Positions 45,509-59,292 are shown, numbered from the stretch's first letter. The stretch is 64,000 nt of DNA from Microbacterium sp. BR1 (GCF_002812725.1 NZ_NMUN01000002.1:124001-188000); one strand, 5' to 3'. Notes: generated by a model not told the origin, from the letters alone. Program-made: numbers and translations.

Positions 45509-46381
45509 TCAGCGATCGAACAACGACGAGGACGGCGCCGGAGAATCGGTGGCGTCGGCATCCGTCGTCGCCGAAACCCCCGCGACGAATGCGTCGAGCT
45601 CGGCGCCCTCGGCGACCTTGGCCGGGTGCGGGCCCGCTGCCATCAGGCGGGGCAACCACGCCGTCGGGAGTCTGGCGGCGGATGCGGCGATCACCAGGTT
45701 GCCGAAGCGTCGACCTTTCAAGACCTGCACCTCGGCGAGCACGATGACGTTGGGCAGCACCTCGCGCACCGTCGCGACCTGGCGGCGCGCATAGCGCAGG
45801 CCGGGTCCGTCGGCGACGTTGACCAGCAGCACGCCGTCCGGAGCGAGGACGGCCGCGGCCGCGCGGTAGAACTCGACCGAGGTCAGATGCGCGGGGGTCT
45901 GCGCCCCGGCGAACACGTCCGATACGAGCAGATCGACCGTGCCGACGAGACCCACGGGGAGCCGCCCGAGCACGGCGCGTGCGTCGCCGATCCGCACCCG
46001 GATCGATGCGCCACTCGGCAGCGGCAGTTCGGCGCGCACGAGATCGACGAGGGCGGGCTCGATGTCGACGACCTGCTGACGCGATCCCGGTCGCGTCCAC
46101 GCGATGTATCGCGGGAGGGTCAGCGCTCCGGCGCCGAGGTGCACGGCGGTGAGGGGTTGCCCCGGCAGCTTGAGTCGGTCTATGACGGCGCCCATGCGGG
46201 CGATGTACTCGAAGTGCAGGTGCGTGGGATCGTCGAGATCGACATGGGATTGCGGGGTGCCCGCGACATCCAGTTCCCATCCCGTCGTGTACGGCGAGGG
46301 CACGACGCGGGCGATCGAGCCGTCCGAGAGCCGGGTCGAGGGGGCGGATGCCTCGGCATCGCCATCTCGCTTTCTGCTCAC
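45509..46381 (-). CDS. spermidine-synthase-like methyltransferase-fold protein
   Basis: 290 aa from GTG. Rossmann core VHLGAGALTLPRYIAWTRPG with the acidic residue VDIEP, then VRIGDARAVL and DLLVSDVFAGAQTP, as in the SpeE-like superfamily. The substrate-gating DTxDP motif of true spermidine synthases is replaced by VSDVFAG, so polyamine synthesis is doubtful. The tail is Asp/Ser/Ala-rich and disordered. The -10 TAGCGT lies 12 nt upstream, divergent from pxpA. Confidence 0.85.
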   Translation of the reverse strand: MSRKRDGDAEASAPSTRLSDGSIARVVPSPYTTGWELDVAGTPQSHVDLDDPTHLHFEYIARMGAVIDRLKLPGQPLTAVHLGAGALTLPRYIAWTRPGSRQQVVDIEPALVDLVRAELPLPSGASIRVRIGDARAVLGRLPVGLVGTVDLLVSDVFAGAQTPAHLTSVEFYRAAAAVLAPDGVLLVNVADGPGLRYARRQVATVREVLPNVIVLAEVQVLKGRRFGNLVIAASAARLPTAWLPRLMAAGPHPAKVAEGAELDAFVAGVSATTDADATDSPAPSSSLFDR

Positions 46382-46387
46382 CCGCCC

Positions 46388-46393
46388 ACGCTA
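46388..46393 (-). promoter_or_regulatory. -10 element TAGCGT before the spermidine-synthase-like gene
   Basis: Minus strand; begins 12 nt before the GTG at 46381. Confidence 0.5.
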
Positions 46394-46443
46394 GCCGAGC
46401 GGGGCGCGCGAGACCCGCGCGAGCCACCAGCGAGAATGGTGCC

Positions 46444-47214
46444 GTGCACCCCGTGACAGCCGCATCAGTGGACCTGAACGCCGACCTCGGCGAGACGGTC
46501 GACGGAGCGCCCACGGCCGACGACGAGGCGATGTTCGCGGTCATCTCGAGCGCGAACATCGCGACCGGCGGGCACGCCGGGGACGCTTCGTCCATGCGCC
46601 TGGCGGTCGAGCGCGCCGCGCGGTACGGCGTCGCGGTCGGCGCGCATCCGTCCTACCCGGATCGCGGCGGGTTCGGCCGCGCCGCGATGGACCTCGCACC
46701 CGCGGAGCTGACGGTCGTCGTCTCGGGCCAGCTCGCCGCGCTGCGCGCAGCAGGGGCCGATATCCGCTACGTCAAGCCGCACGGGGCGCTGTACCACGCG
46801 GTCGGGATGGATGCCGATCTCGCACGGGCGCTCGTTCGGGCGGTCGTGGACCTCTCGGACGCCCTCGGCCGCGCCGTGCCGGTCCTGGCGTTGGGCGCTG
46901 CGGCGGCCGAGGCATCCGCCGCTGCGGGGCTGCCCTTCGTGCGCGAGGCCTTCCTCGATCGCGGATACACGCCTGGCGGCGAGCTCGTGCCGCGGGGGAT
47001 GACGGGGGCGCTGCTGCACGATCCGTCGGTCGTCGCCGAGCGGGCCGTGCGGCTCGCGCGCGACGGCGTCGTCGAGGCGATCGACGGGACGCTCGTCGTG
47101 GCGGACGCGGCCTCGCTGTGCCTGCACGGCGACACGCCCGAGGCGGTCGCGATGGCCCGGGCCGTCCGTGCCGCCCTCGATGTCGCCGGGGTCGAGGTCC
47201 GCGCCCCATGGTGA
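46444..47214 (+). CDS. pxpA: 5-oxoprolinase subunit A (LamB/YcsF family)
   Basis: 256 aa from GTG (VHPVTAASVDLNADLGETVD). Family motifs: DLNADLGE, SSANIATGGHAGD, GVAVGAHPSYPDRGGFGRAA, YVKPHGALYH, and LCLHGDTPEAV. With PxpB and PxpC it opens 5-oxoproline to glutamate using ATP. The downstream pxpBC fusion overlaps its 3' end by 7 nt. A GAGAAT at 12 nt before the GTG may be the -10. Confidence 0.95.
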   Translation: MHPVTAASVDLNADLGETVDGAPTADDEAMFAVISSANIATGGHAGDASSMRLAVERAARYGVAVGAHPSYPDRGGFGRAAMDLAPAELTVVVSGQLAALRAAGADIRYVKPHGALYHAVGMDADLARALVRAVVDLSDALGRAVPVLALGAAAAEASAAAGLPFVREAFLDRGYTPGGELVPRGMTGALLHDPSVVAERAVRLARDGVVEAIDGTLVVADAASLCLHGDTPEAVAMARAVRAALDVAGVEVRAPW

Positions 47215-48818
47215 GTGCAGCCCGTGGTGAGCGCAGCCCCATGGTGAGTGCGTCGCGGACCCTGCGCATCCTGCCCATGGGGGAGCGGGCGCTGCTGGCC
47301 GAGGTCGCCGGCCTCGCCGACGTCCTGGCCCTGCACGCCGCGCTCTCCGCCTCCGCCTCCCCGGGGATCGTCGACCTCGTGCCCGCCGCCCGCACGGTGC
47401 TCGTGACGTTCGACCCCGCCCGAACCTCCGCGGCGGCGGTGCGGGACGTGATCGAGCGCGCGTGGTCGCAGGCGACGGATGCCGCGGCACCCCCGTCGCC
47501 CGCCGACCCGATCACGCTCGATATCGCGTACGACGGCCCCGACCTCGCCGAGGTGGCCGAGATGCTCGGGCTCGGCCCCGGCGAGCTGGCCGAAAGGCAC
47601 GAGCGCGCCCCGTGGACCGTCGCGTTCACGGGTTTCGCGCCGGGCTTCGGGTACCTGACGAGCCCCGCGTGGACCTTCGACGTGCCCCGTCTCCACGTTC
47701 CGCGCACCCGCGTGCCGGCGGGCGCGGTGGGCATCGCCGGCGCCTTCTCGGGCGCCTACCCGCGCGAGACTCCCGGCGGGTGGCGCCTGATCGGCACGAC
47801 TACCGCAGCCCTGTTCGATCCGGCCGCCGCGCGCCCGGCGCTTCTCAGGCCGGGCGATCGCGTCCGCTTCCGCAGTATCGGGCGTCCCTCGGCCCGCGCG
47901 ACGCCCACCGCATCCGTCGTCCCCGCAAGAACCGCGGGCGAGGCCGAATCCCCGGCGATCCGGGTGGTCGAGCCCGGCCTGCTCGCGACGGTGCAGGATC
48001 TCGGGCGTCCCGGCCATGCCTCGATCGGGGTGGCCCGATCGGGTGCCCTCGACCGCGAATCGCTCCGTATCGCCAACCGTCTCGTGGGCAACGCCGAGGG
48101 ACGGGCCGGGATCGAGGTCGCCCTCGGGGGCTTCCGGGCGGTCGCGGCGCGCGATCTGTGGATCGCCGTCTCAGGGGGTTCGGGTCCGCTCACGATCGAC
48201 GGTCGCCCGGTCGGCACACATGTCGCGCGCCCCTGGCCCGCGAGGTCCGAGCTGCGGATCGGATGGCTCGAGCACGGCGCGCGCGCCTACCTCGCCGTGC
48301 GCGGCGGCATCGTCGCGGACGAGGTGCTCGGATCGCGATCGACCGACACCCTCGCGGGGCTGGGCCCGGGCCCGCTCCGAGCCGGCGGATCGCTCCCGGT
48401 GGGGCGCGCGCCGCGCGACCCCGTCCCTCCGCTCGATATCGCGCCCTGGGGTGCGCCGCCCGACCACCTCGAGCTCGAACTCGCGCCGGGCCCGCGCGCC
48501 GACTGGTTCGAGCCGTCCGCCCTGCGCGCGCTGTTCGAATCCGTGTGGACGGTGTCGCGCGACGCCGACCGGGTGGGCGCCCGGCTGGACGGTCCCGAGC
48601 TCGTGCGCGCCGTTCCGGGCGAGCTGCCGAGTGAAGGCATGGTGCCGGGCGCCCTGCAGGTGCCGCCGGGTGGGCGTCCGACCGTTCTGCTCGCCGATGG
48701 ACCCGTCACAGGTGGTTACCCCGTGATCGCGGTCGTGACGGATGCCTCGCTCGACGCCCTCGGGCAGGCCCGCCCGGGCACTCGCATCCGTTTCCGTCAC
48801 GCTCGCTCGCACGCCTGA
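47208..48818 (+). CDS. fused 5-oxoprolinase subunits B and C (KipI-KipA)
   Basis: 536 aa. N-terminal KipI/PxpB domain (about 10-230: RILPMGERALLAEV, FTGFAPGFGYLTS, VPRTRVPAGAVGIAG, PGGWRLIGTT) joined to a KipA/PxpC domain (about 245-535: VVEPGLLATVQDLGRPGHAS, RSGALDRESLRIANRLVGN, ARAYLAVRGGI, and a C-terminal VTGGYPVIAVV). It completes the PxpABC enzyme with pxpA. The first 33 nt hold a near-repeated word (atggtgag(t/c)gcagcc), so the real start may be the ATG at 47241 instead of 47208. The domains are homologous, in reversed order, to the carboxyltransferase halves of the 13134 carboxylase. Confidence 0.9.
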   Translation: MVSAARGERSPMVSASRTLRILPMGERALLAEVAGLADVLALHAALSASASPGIVDLVPAARTVLVTFDPARTSAAAVRDVIERAWSQATDAAAPPSPADPITLDIAYDGPDLAEVAEMLGLGPGELAERHERAPWTVAFTGFAPGFGYLTSPAWTFDVPRLHVPRTRVPAGAVGIAGAFSGAYPRETPGGWRLIGTTTAALFDPAAARPALLRPGDRVRFRSIGRPSARATPTASVVPARTAGEAESPAIRVVEPGLLATVQDLGRPGHASIGVARSGALDRESLRIANRLVGNAEGRAGIEVALGGFRAVAARDLWIAVSGGSGPLTIDGRPVGTHVARPWPARSELRIGWLEHGARAYLAVRGGIVADEVLGSRSTDTLAGLGPGPLRAGGSLPVGRAPRDPVPPLDIAPWGAPPDHLELELAPGPRADWFEPSALRALFESVWTVSRDADRVGARLDGPELVRAVPGELPSEGMVPGALQVPPGGRPTVLLADGPVTGGYPVIAVVTDASLDALGQARPGTRIRFRHARSHA

Positions 48819-48859
48819 CGCACCTCCGCCGCCCTGTGCGGGTGCTTGGGGCGTCGGAT

Positions 48860-48895
48860 TCGCGTTGGGGCGCCGGAACTCGCGCCCCAACGCGA
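48860..48895. terminator. strong hairpin after pxpBC
   Basis: Stem TCGCGTTGGGGCG / CGCCCCAACGCGA, 13 bp without mismatch, loop of 10 nt. No T tract, but its position 42 nt after the pxpBC stop and before the rpoB promoter fits a terminator. Confidence 0.55.
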
Positions 48896-48920
48896 TGCTG
48901 TCGCCCCAGCCCCCCGGCGG

Positions 48921-48992
48921 CGGGTGCAGGGCTGGGGGAGGACGCGGGTGCAGGCCCGGGTATCTGGACGGGTGCAGAGCCGGGGAATAGGA
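48921..48992. repeat. three degenerate 24-nt tandem units
   Basis: CGGGTGCAG begins units at 48921, 48945 and 48969; each continues with a purine/GC-rich stretch (for example GGCTGGGG, GCCCGGG, AGCCGGGG). Exact 24-nt period. Confidence 0.65.
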
Positions 48993-49043
48993 AGAGGCGC
49001 GCGCGGTTATACCGCAGGAAGCAACACTCGTCAAGAATCCGAC

Positions 49044-49072
49044 TGGACAGTCGGCCGTTCGCGACGTATAGT
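49044..49072 (+). promoter_or_regulatory. rpoB promoter
   Basis: TGGACA (49044-49049), 17-nt spacer, TATAGT (49067-49072): a near-consensus vegetative sigma promoter. Transcription would start near 49080, about 155 nt before the rpoB start codon. Confidence 0.8.
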
Positions 49073-49234
49073 TGTTGTTTGCGCTCCTAGATTCCCCCTG
49101 CCCTCATATGGTGGTCGGCTGTGCCTGTGTGCCCCCCGCGAAAGCGGCGTGCGGCCCTCTGGTTTCGGGGAAGGTGAGCGATCCACCCACGACGAGGAAA
49201 CACGAGCCCTTCTGGGCCCATGGAGGTTTTTCCC

Positions 49235-52200
49235 TTGGCCGCTGCGCGCAACGCATCCACCACCACCCCCAAGACCGGTCGCGGAGCATCCCGCCTCTCG
49301 TTCGCGAAGATCTCTGACACGCTGACGGTCCCCGACCTTCTCGCGCTGCAGACCGAGTCCTTCGACTGGCTCGTCGGAAACGACGCCTGGAAGGCTCGTG
49401 TCGCCGAGGCGAAGAGCATCGGTCGTACCGACGTTCCCGAGATCAGCGGCCTCGAGGAGATCTTCGAAGAGATCTCGCCGATCGAGGACCTCTCCGAGAC
49501 GATGCAGCTGTCGTTCACGAACCCGTACCTCGAGCCCGAGAAGTACTCGATCGAGGAGTGCAAGGAGCGCGGCAAGACGTACGCCGCCCCGCTGTACGTC
49601 GAGGCCGAGTTCATGAACCACCAGACCGGTGAGATCAAGACCCAGACCGTCTTCATGGGCGACTTCCCCCTGCAGACCGGCAAGGGCACGTTCATCATCA
49701 ACGGCACCGAGCGCGTCGTCGTCTCGCAGCTCGTCCGCTCGCCCGGTGTGTACTTCGACAAGACCCCCGACAAGACGTCCGACAAGGACATCGTGTCGGC
49801 GCGCGTCATCCCGAGCCGTGGCGCCTGGCTCGAGTTCGAGATCGACAAGCGCGACCAGGTCGGCGTGCGCATCGACCGCAAGCGCAAGCAGTCGGTCACC
49901 GTGTTCCTCAAGGCGCTGGGCCTCACGAGCGAAGACATCATGACCGAGTTCGCGGGCTTCGACTCCATCGAAGAGACCCTCGCCAAGGACACGATCGTCA
50001 CGAAGGAAGATGCGCTCCGCGACATCTACCGCAAGCTCCGTCCGGGCGAGCAGGTTGCCGCCGAGGCCGCGCGTGCGCTGCTCGACAACTTCTACTTCAA
50101 CCCGAAGCGTTACGACCTGGCAAAGGTCGGTCGTTACAAGATCAACCAGAAGCTCGGTCTCGACGAGCCGCTCTCGGCCTCGGTCCTGACCGTCGAGGAC
50201 GTCGTCGCGACGATCAAGTACCTCGTCCGCCTGCACCGCGGCGACGCGACCTTCCCGGGTCTGCGTAACGGCAAGCCGGCCGAGATCCGCATGGACATCG
50301 ACGACATCGACAACTTCGGTAACCGTCGCATCCGCGCCGTCGGCGAGCTCATCCAGAACCAGGTCCGCACGGGTCTGTCCCGCATGGAGCGTGTCGTTCG
50401 CGAGCGCATGACCACGCAGGACATCGAGGCCATCACGCCGCAGACCCTGATCAACGTGCGCCCCGTCGTCGCCGCGATCAAGGAGTTCTTCGGAACGTCG
50501 CAGCTCTCGCAGTTCATGGACCAGAACAACCCGCTCGCGGGCCTGACCCACAAGCGTCGCCTCTCGGCGCTCGGCCCCGGTGGTCTGTCGCGTGAGCGCG
50601 CCGGCGTCGAGGTTCGTGACGTCCACCCCTCGCACTACGGCCGCATGTGCCCGATCGAGACCCCGGAAGGCCCGAACATCGGCCTGATCGGATCCCTCGC
50701 ATCGTTCGCGCGCATCAACGCCTTCGGCTTCATCGAGACCCCGTACCGCAAGGTCGTCGACGGTCTCGTCACCGAGCAGATCGACTACCTGACGGCCAGC
50801 GAAGAGGAAGACTTCATCGTCGCCCAGGCCAACGCGCCCCTGAAGGCCGACGGTCACTTCGTCGAAGAGCGCGTGCTCGCCCGCAAGAAGGGTGGCGAGG
50901 TCGACCTCTTCCACCCCGAAGAGATCGGGTACATGGATGTCTCGCCGCGCCAGATGGTGTCGGTCGCAACATCCCTCGTCCCCTTCCTCGAGCACGACGA
51001 CGCACAGCGCGCCCTCATGGGTGCCAACATGCAGCGTCAGGCCGTGCCGCTCCTGCGCAGCGACTCGCCCCTCGTCGGAACCGGTATGGAGGGCTACGCG
51101 GCCATCGACGCCGGTGACGTCGTCACGGCCGAGAAGGCCGGTGTCGTCATCGAGGTGTCGGCGGATGTCGTCACGCTCCAGCTCGACGAGGGTGGAACGC
51201 AGGAGTACTACCTGCGCAAGTTCGACCGCTCCAACCAGGGCACGAGCTACAACCAGCGCGTCATCGTCTCGGCCGGCGACCGTGTCGAGGTCGGTGCGGT
51301 CATCGCCGACGGCCCCGCGACGGAGAACGGCGAGCTCGCGCTCGGCAAGAACCTGCTCGTGGCGTTCATGCCCTGGGAGGGTCACAACTTCGAGGACGCG
51401 ATCATCCTGAACCAGAACCTGGTGAAGGACGACACCCTCTCGTCGATCCACATCGAGGAGTACGAGGTCGACTCGCGCGACACCAAGCTCGGCAAGGAGG
51501 AGATCACCCGTGACCTCCCCAACGTCGCGCCCGACCTGCTGAAGGACCTCGACGAGCGCGGCATCGTGCGCATCGGCGCCGAGGTTCGCCCCGGCGACAT
51601 CCTGGTCGGCAAGGTCACGCCCAAGGGTGAGACCGAGCTGTCGGCCGAGGAGCGTCTGCTCCGCGCGATCTTCAACGAGAAGAGCCGCGAGGTTCGCGAC
51701 ACGTCGCTGAAGGTCCCCCACGGTGAGCAGGGCACGATCATCGCCGTCAAGGAGTTCAACGCCGAGGACGGCGACGACGAGCTCGGCTCGGGCGTCAACC
51801 GCCGCGTCGTGGTCTACATCGCCCAGAAGCGCAAGATCACCGAGGGTGACAAGCTCGCCGGTCGTCACGGCAACAAGGGTGTCATCGCGAAGATCCTGCC
51901 CGTCGAGGACATGCCCTTCATGGCCGACGGCACCCCCGTCGATGTCGTGCTCAACCCGCTCGGTATCCCCGGTCGCATGAACTTCGGTCAGGTTCTCGAG
52001 ACCCACCTCGGGTGGATCGCGAAGCAGGGCTGGAAGGTCGAGGGCACCCCCGAGTGGGCCGCCAAGCTGCCGCAGGAAGCCTTCGAGGCCGCCCCCGGCA
52101 CGAAGGTCGCGACCCCGGTGTTCGACGGCGCGAGCGAGGCCGAGATCCAGGGCCTGCTCGATGTCACCACGCCGACGCGCGATGGCGACCGCCTGATCGA

Positions 52201-52726
52201 CGGCACCGGTAAGGCGCTGTTGTTCGATGGCCGCTCGGGCGATCCGTTCCCCGCACCGGTCTCGGTCGGTTACATGTACATCCTGAAGCTGCACCACCTC
52301 GTCGACGACAAGATCCACGCACGTTCGACGGGCCCGTACTCGATGATCACGCAGCAGCCGCTGGGTGGTAAGGCGCAGTTCGGTGGTCAGCGATTCGGTG
52401 AGATGGAGGTCTGGGCCCTCGAGGCCTATGGCGCCGCCTACGCACTGCAGGAGCTCCTCACGATCAAGTCCGACGACATCCTCGGCCGCGTCAAGGTGTA
52501 CGAGGCCATCGTCAAGGGCGAGAACATCCAGGAGCCCGGCATCCCCGAGTCCTTCAAGGTGCTCATCAAGGAGATGCAGTCGCTCTGCCTGAACGTCGAG
52601 GTCCTCTCGGCGGATGGCACGGCGGTCAACCTCCGCGACACGGATGACGAGGCTTTCCGCGCCGCGGAAGAGCTCGGCATCAACATCTCCAGCCGGTTCG
52701 AGTCGTCGTCCATCGACGAGATCTGA
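49235..52726 (+). CDS. rpoB: RNA polymerase beta subunit
   Basis: 1163 aa from TTG ([17 protein letters not shown]). The SD GGAGG lies 8 nt before TTG; the in-frame ATG at 49220 overlaps the SD and is unlikely to be used. The rifampicin region (about 420-448) reads [11 protein letters not shown] and [13 protein letters not shown] with Asp429, His439 and Ser444 at the positions of E. coli 516, 526 and 531, i.e. wild type and predicted susceptible. Other conserved blocks are [20 protein letters not shown] and the C-terminal [10 protein letters not shown]. Followed 78 nt later by rpoC. Confidence 0.98.
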   Translation: MAAARNASTTTPKTGRGASRLSFAKISDTLTVPDLLALQTESFDWLVGNDAWKARVAEAKSIGRTDVPEISGLEEIFEEISPIEDLSETMQLSFTNPYLEPEKYSIEECKERGKTYAAPLYVEAEFMNHQTGEIKTQTVFMGDFPLQTGKGTFIINGTERVVVSQLVRSPGVYFDKTPDKTSDKDIVSARVIPSRGAWLEFEIDKRDQVGVRIDRKRKQSVTVFLKALGLTSEDIMTEFAGFDSIEETLAKDTIVTKEDALRDIYRKLRPGEQVAAEAARALLDNFYFNPKRYDLAKVGRYKINQKLGLDEPLSASVLTVEDVVATIKYLVRLHRGDATFPGLRNGKPAEIRMDIDDIDNFGNRRIRAVGELIQNQVRTGLSRMERVVRERMTTQDIEAITPQTLINVRPVVAAIKEFFGTSQLSQFMDQNNPLAGLTHKRRLSALGPGGLSRERAGVEVRDVHPSHYGRMCPIETPEGPNIGLIGSLASFARINAFGFIETPYRKVVDGLVTEQIDYLTASEEEDFIVAQANAPLKADGHFVEERVLARKKGGEVDLFHPEEIGYMDVSPRQMVSVATSLVPFLEHDDAQRALMGANMQRQAVPLLRSDSPLVGTGMEGYAAIDAGDVVTAEKAGVVIEVSADVVTLQLDEGGTQEYYLRKFDRSNQGTSYNQRVIVSAGDRVEVGAVIADGPATENGELALGKNLLVAFMPWEGHNFEDAIILNQNLVKDDTLSSIHIEEYEVDSRDTKLGKEEITRDLPNVAPDLLKDLDERGIVRIGAEVRPGDILVGKVTPKGETELSAEERLLRAIFNEKSREVRDTSLKVPHGEQGTIIAVKEFNAEDGDDELGSGVNRRVVVYIAQKRKITEGDKLAGRHGNKGVIAKILPVEDMPFMADGTPVDVVLNPLGIPGRMNFGQVLETHLGWIAKQGWKVEGTPEWAAKLPQEAFEAAPGTKVATPVFDGASEAEIQGLLDVTTPTRDGDRLIDGTGKALLFDGRSGDPFPAPVSVGYMYILKLHHLVDDKIHARSTGPYSMITQQPLGGKAQFGGQRFGEMEVWALEAYGAAYALQELLTIKSDDILGRVKVYEAIVKGENIQEPGIPESFKVLIKEMQSLCLNVEVLSADGTAVNLRDTDDEAFRAAEELGINISSRFESSSIDEI

Positions 52727-52804
52727 CCCGTCCCAGGTTCAGGGATCGTCCCGATTCCGGCCCGACTCACGTAACTGACTTAAAGATTCGACACAGGAGA
52801 ACAC

Positions 52805-56677
<3,873 letters not shown>

Positions 56678-56686
56678 GTAGTCCCG

Positions 56687-56720
56687 AAAAGGGGGTCCGC
56701 GTCGAGCGGGCCCCCTTTTT
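56687..56720 (+). terminator. rpoBC intrinsic terminator
   Basis: AAAAGGGGG-t-CCGC, loop gtcga, GCGG-g-CCCCC, then TTTTT. GC stem with a true T run 9 nt after the rpoC stop; the A run makes it usable on both strands. Confidence 0.9.
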
Positions 56721-56831
56721 CGTGTCTGCGCAGAGCGCACCGCGTTGCGGACCGGCGGTGACGGCGAGTCCGGCTTAGCCTGGGCGCGGGGAACATCCGG
56801 GGAAGAGGGGCAGGCACGACGGGAGACGACG

Positions 56832-57515
56832 GTGGCGAAGATCGGGGGACGCAACACGGTCTTCGCGTGGTTCGTCGGTCTCGTGAGCCTCGCCGTCGTG
56901 GCGGGTCTCGTATGGCTTGCCGCCCCCATGGCACCCGTGGTGCTCGCGTGGACCGGGCAGATCGTCGACAGCGCTCTCGACCCCCGCGCCGCCCCGCCGA
57001 GTGCACAGCCGTCACCATCGCCCACTGTCAGCGTTCCTCCTCCGGCGCAGAACGAGGCGGTGGGTGCGCCGACCGCGTGCGGTGATCTGTATCCGCGTGC
57101 GCTGTGGGATCAGCTCAAGGCGGCGGACGGGACCTCCCTCGACGAGTCCATCGAGTTCCCTCCGTCATCGGTTGCGGGGCTGCCGGAGGCGCTCGGCGCG
57201 CAGGTCACCATCGGATGCGCGTGGACGGATGCCTCGGGCGCAGCCACCGTCACGGTCGCCGATGTCGACCCCTCCGCCGTCCAGACCGCGCAGAACGTCC
57301 TCCCCGCGACGGGGTTCGTCTGCACGCCGCTCCCCGACATCCCGCTCACCGATGGGGTCCGGTGCGACCTCCCGGCCGGCGACCAATCCGCCGCCGAGAC
57401 GCACGTGCTGCGGACCGGTCGGTGGCTTGCCGTCGTACGCACGTTCCCCGGGCCCCCGTTCGACCAGGCGAACGCCGAGGCGCGCGTCTGGCCGTCCAAC
57501 TCGACCGGGGGGTGA
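56832..57515 (+). CDS. membrane-anchored hypothetical protein
   Basis: 227 aa from GTG (VAKIGGRNTVFAWFVGLVSL). One N-terminal helix (about 10-32), a second hydrophobic stretch (APMAPVVLAW), a P/S-rich linker (SAQPSPSPTVSVPPP), and an extracellular domain of about 150 residues with Cys at CGDLYP, IGCAW, FVCTP and VRCDLP, probably two disulfides. Looks like a small actinobacterial lipoprotein-like sensor domain but has no lipobox. Candidate -10 TAGCCT near 56775. Function unknown. Confidence 0.75.
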   Translation: MAKIGGRNTVFAWFVGLVSLAVVAGLVWLAAPMAPVVLAWTGQIVDSALDPRAAPPSAQPSPSPTVSVPPPAQNEAVGAPTACGDLYPRALWDQLKAADGTSLDESIEFPPSSVAGLPEALGAQVTIGCAWTDASGAATVTVADVDPSAVQTAQNVLPATGFVCTPLPDIPLTDGVRCDLPAGDQSAAETHVLRTGRWLAVVRTFPGPPFDQANAEARVWPSNSTGG

Positions 57516-57665
57516 GCCGGGCGCCTCGGTATCATCGTGCGCGGCCATCCGACACACGGCGGCATGGCTGACCGACGTCGCCGCGACACCGGGGTAGCCT
57601 GAGGCCCGCGGGGAGTGCCCCGCACAGAATGGGCGGATGACCGTCCCCGCGTGAGGAGCATACCC

Positions 57666-58646
57666 ATGAGCGACGCCAGCAAGGAGCCCGGCGCACCCGT
57701 CGAGGACCCGCGGCCGGTGGATGACGTCGTGGGCCGCGCGCACGAAGGCCTCGCAGACGCCGAAGCGGCCCAGCGCGACATCACCCCGACGACCTCGCGT
57801 GGCGAGGACATCGACTATGCAATGTACGAGGCCGCGGCGGCGACGCCGGACTCGGCCGATGTGACGCCCGCGGACGGCGACGCCGCGCCCGCGGCCGGTG
57901 CCCCCGTCACACAGGCAGCGGACGCGGATGCGCCCACGACGGCCTACGCGTCCGGCTCCGACGCCCCGACCACCGCTTATGCGGCCCCCGCCGCGGTGAC
58001 GCCGAGCGAGCCGGCAGCCGACGCTTACGTCGCCCCGGCCGCGGTGGCCCCGGTCGCCTTCCCGAGCCCCCAGCCGATCTTCGTGCAGGCTCCCGAGCCG
58101 CCTCGTCCGCGCGGCAACCGCGCCGCCGCCGGTCTGATCGGCCTGCTCGCCGCCCTCAGCTTCGCCGTGCTCTATCTCGCTGCGGCCCTGGCCTTCGGCC
58201 TGATCGACCGATCACTCACTCTCGACACGGTCGCCGACACGGCGATCACCGCGCTCACCTCGTGGTGGCTGTGGATCACGACGGCCGTCTTCTTCATCGG
58301 CTTCTGGCTGCTCGGGGCGATCATCAACCGAGGACGCTGGGCCCACTGGGTCGTCTGGGGCCTCCTCATCGGGTTCGTCGCCTACGGCGCACACCTCGTC
58401 GGTCAGCTCTTCCAGGCGCCGTTCTGGCAGCTCACGCGGAGCGAGGGCGCCGACCTCGTCGAGGCGCAGCTGGTTGCGCCGCTCGCGTTCGCCGCCTTCG
58501 TCATCGGCCGTGAGCTCACGATCTGGTTCGGAGCCTGGGTGGCCGCGCGCGGTCGACGGGTGAGCGAGCTGAACCTCGAGGCGCAGCGCGAGTACGAGCG
58601 CACCCTCGAGGCGGGGCCGACGCTCGCGCGTGCCGCGCAGGGCTAG
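57666..58646 (+). CDS. membrane protein with disordered acidic N-terminus
   Basis: 326 aa from ATG with SD GAGGAG. The first ~150 residues are low complexity, Ala/Pro/Asp/Thr-rich, with a repeat DAPTTAYA (twice) and many PAAV units. Then come four helices (AAAGLIGLLAALSFAVLYLA, SWWLWITTAVFFIGFWLLGA, WVVWGLLIGFVAYGAHLVG, LVAPLAFAAFVIGREL) and a basic amphipathic tail. A -10 TAGCCT at 57595 would give a short leader. No family recognised. The cytoplasmic N-terminus could be a phosphorylation target for the nearby kinase; that is a guess. Confidence 0.8.
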   Translation: MSDASKEPGAPVEDPRPVDDVVGRAHEGLADAEAAQRDITPTTSRGEDIDYAMYEAAAATPDSADVTPADGDAAPAAGAPVTQAADADAPTTAYASGSDAPTTAYAAPAAVTPSEPAADAYVAPAAVAPVAFPSPQPIFVQAPEPPRPRGNRAAAGLIGLLAALSFAVLYLAAALAFGLIDRSLTLDTVADTAITALTSWWLWITTAVFFIGFWLLGAIINRGRWAHWVVWGLLIGFVAYGAHLVGQLFQAPFWQLTRSEGADLVEAQLVAPLAFAAFVIGRELTIWFGAWVAARGRRVSELNLEAQREYERTLEAGPTLARAAQG

Positions 58647-58679
58647 ACACAGATACGACGATTTCAGACACGGGCCGAG

Positions 58680-59162
58680 ATGGCTGACGTGAGCGCGGCC
58701 GATCGCCGGCGCTCACTGATGATTCTGGTATTCGCCGCCGTCGGCTTCGTCGCGCTCCTGATTTCCGGGCTCGGCATCGTCGGCCTCGTGCTGGATACGG
58801 CGGTCATCGTCGAACCCGGGATGACCCAGCTGCCCGGGGTCCTCGGCACGGTGTTCGCGATCCTCGGGTTCGCGGCGGTGACCTATCCCGCCCTCGCACG
58901 GCGGGCGAGTGTCGGAATGGCGCTCCTCGCGGGGATCGCCGCGGCCGTCGGCTACGTCGTCGGTGTCGCGCTCGGCGCGCTCATCTCGGGCGTCGACCCG
59001 CTGCGGGCACTCGGGGTAGCGGGAGGCATTGCCGTGTCGTGGCCGACACCCGTGATCGTCGTCGCGGGCGTCATCTCGGCGGCGATCGCCCTCGCGGTGG
59101 TGCGTGCGGGCCCGGGCGGTGCTCGGTGGCCGTGGGAGCGTCCGGAACACGACGAGGAGTGA
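58680..59162 (+). CDS. small four-helix membrane protein
   Basis: 160 aa: helices at about 12-40 (MILVFAAVGFVALLISGLGI), 50-70, 78-105 and 120-145, ending WPWERPEHDEE. Gly/Ala/Val-rich with no charged residues in the helices. It starts 33 nt after the previous membrane protein gene on the same strand and is probably co-transcribed. No family recognised. Confidence 0.75.
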   Translation: MADVSAADRRRSLMILVFAAVGFVALLISGLGIVGLVLDTAVIVEPGMTQLPGVLGTVFAILGFAAVTYPALARRASVGMALLAGIAAAVGYVVGVALGALISGVDPLRALGVAGGIAVSWPTPVIVVAGVISAAIALAVVRAGPGGARWPWERPEHDEE

Positions 59163-59279
59163 GCCCGAGACGAATGGAGTGAGCGCGGCGACGGCTGAAC
59201 GCGAGCGTTCGTTCGACCCCGGGCAGCGCCACGAGCGTGCCGAGCCACGGATGTCTGCCGTGTCGCGCCGTCCCGGTAC

Positions 59280-59285
59280 TACCGT
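59280..59285 (+). promoter_or_regulatory. -10 element TACCGT before the CxxC protein gene
   Basis: Begins 13 nt before the GTG at 59293; supports that start over upstream alternatives. Confidence 0.4.
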
Positions 59286-59292
59286 TGGTCAC

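Larger units (their letters stand above)
48819..49234 (+). other. 416-bp intergenic region upstream of rpoB
   Basis: Holds a 13-bp-stem hairpin (48860-48895), a second dyad CCCCAGCC/GGCTGGGG (48904-48911, 48930-48937), three 24-nt direct repeats starting CGGGTGCAG (48921, 48945, 48969), and the rpoB promoter at 49044-49072 with a leader of about 155 nt. No gene seen. Confidence 0.8.

Noticed and set aside
45509-46381. True spermidine synthase
   Set aside because: The acidic D-x-x-DP active-site motif is absent; only the methyltransferase-like fold is supported.
49220-49234. ATG at 49220 as the rpoB start
   Set aside because: It overlaps the only Shine-Dalgarno sequence; TTG at 49235 has proper spacing and gives the usual MAAARNAS start.
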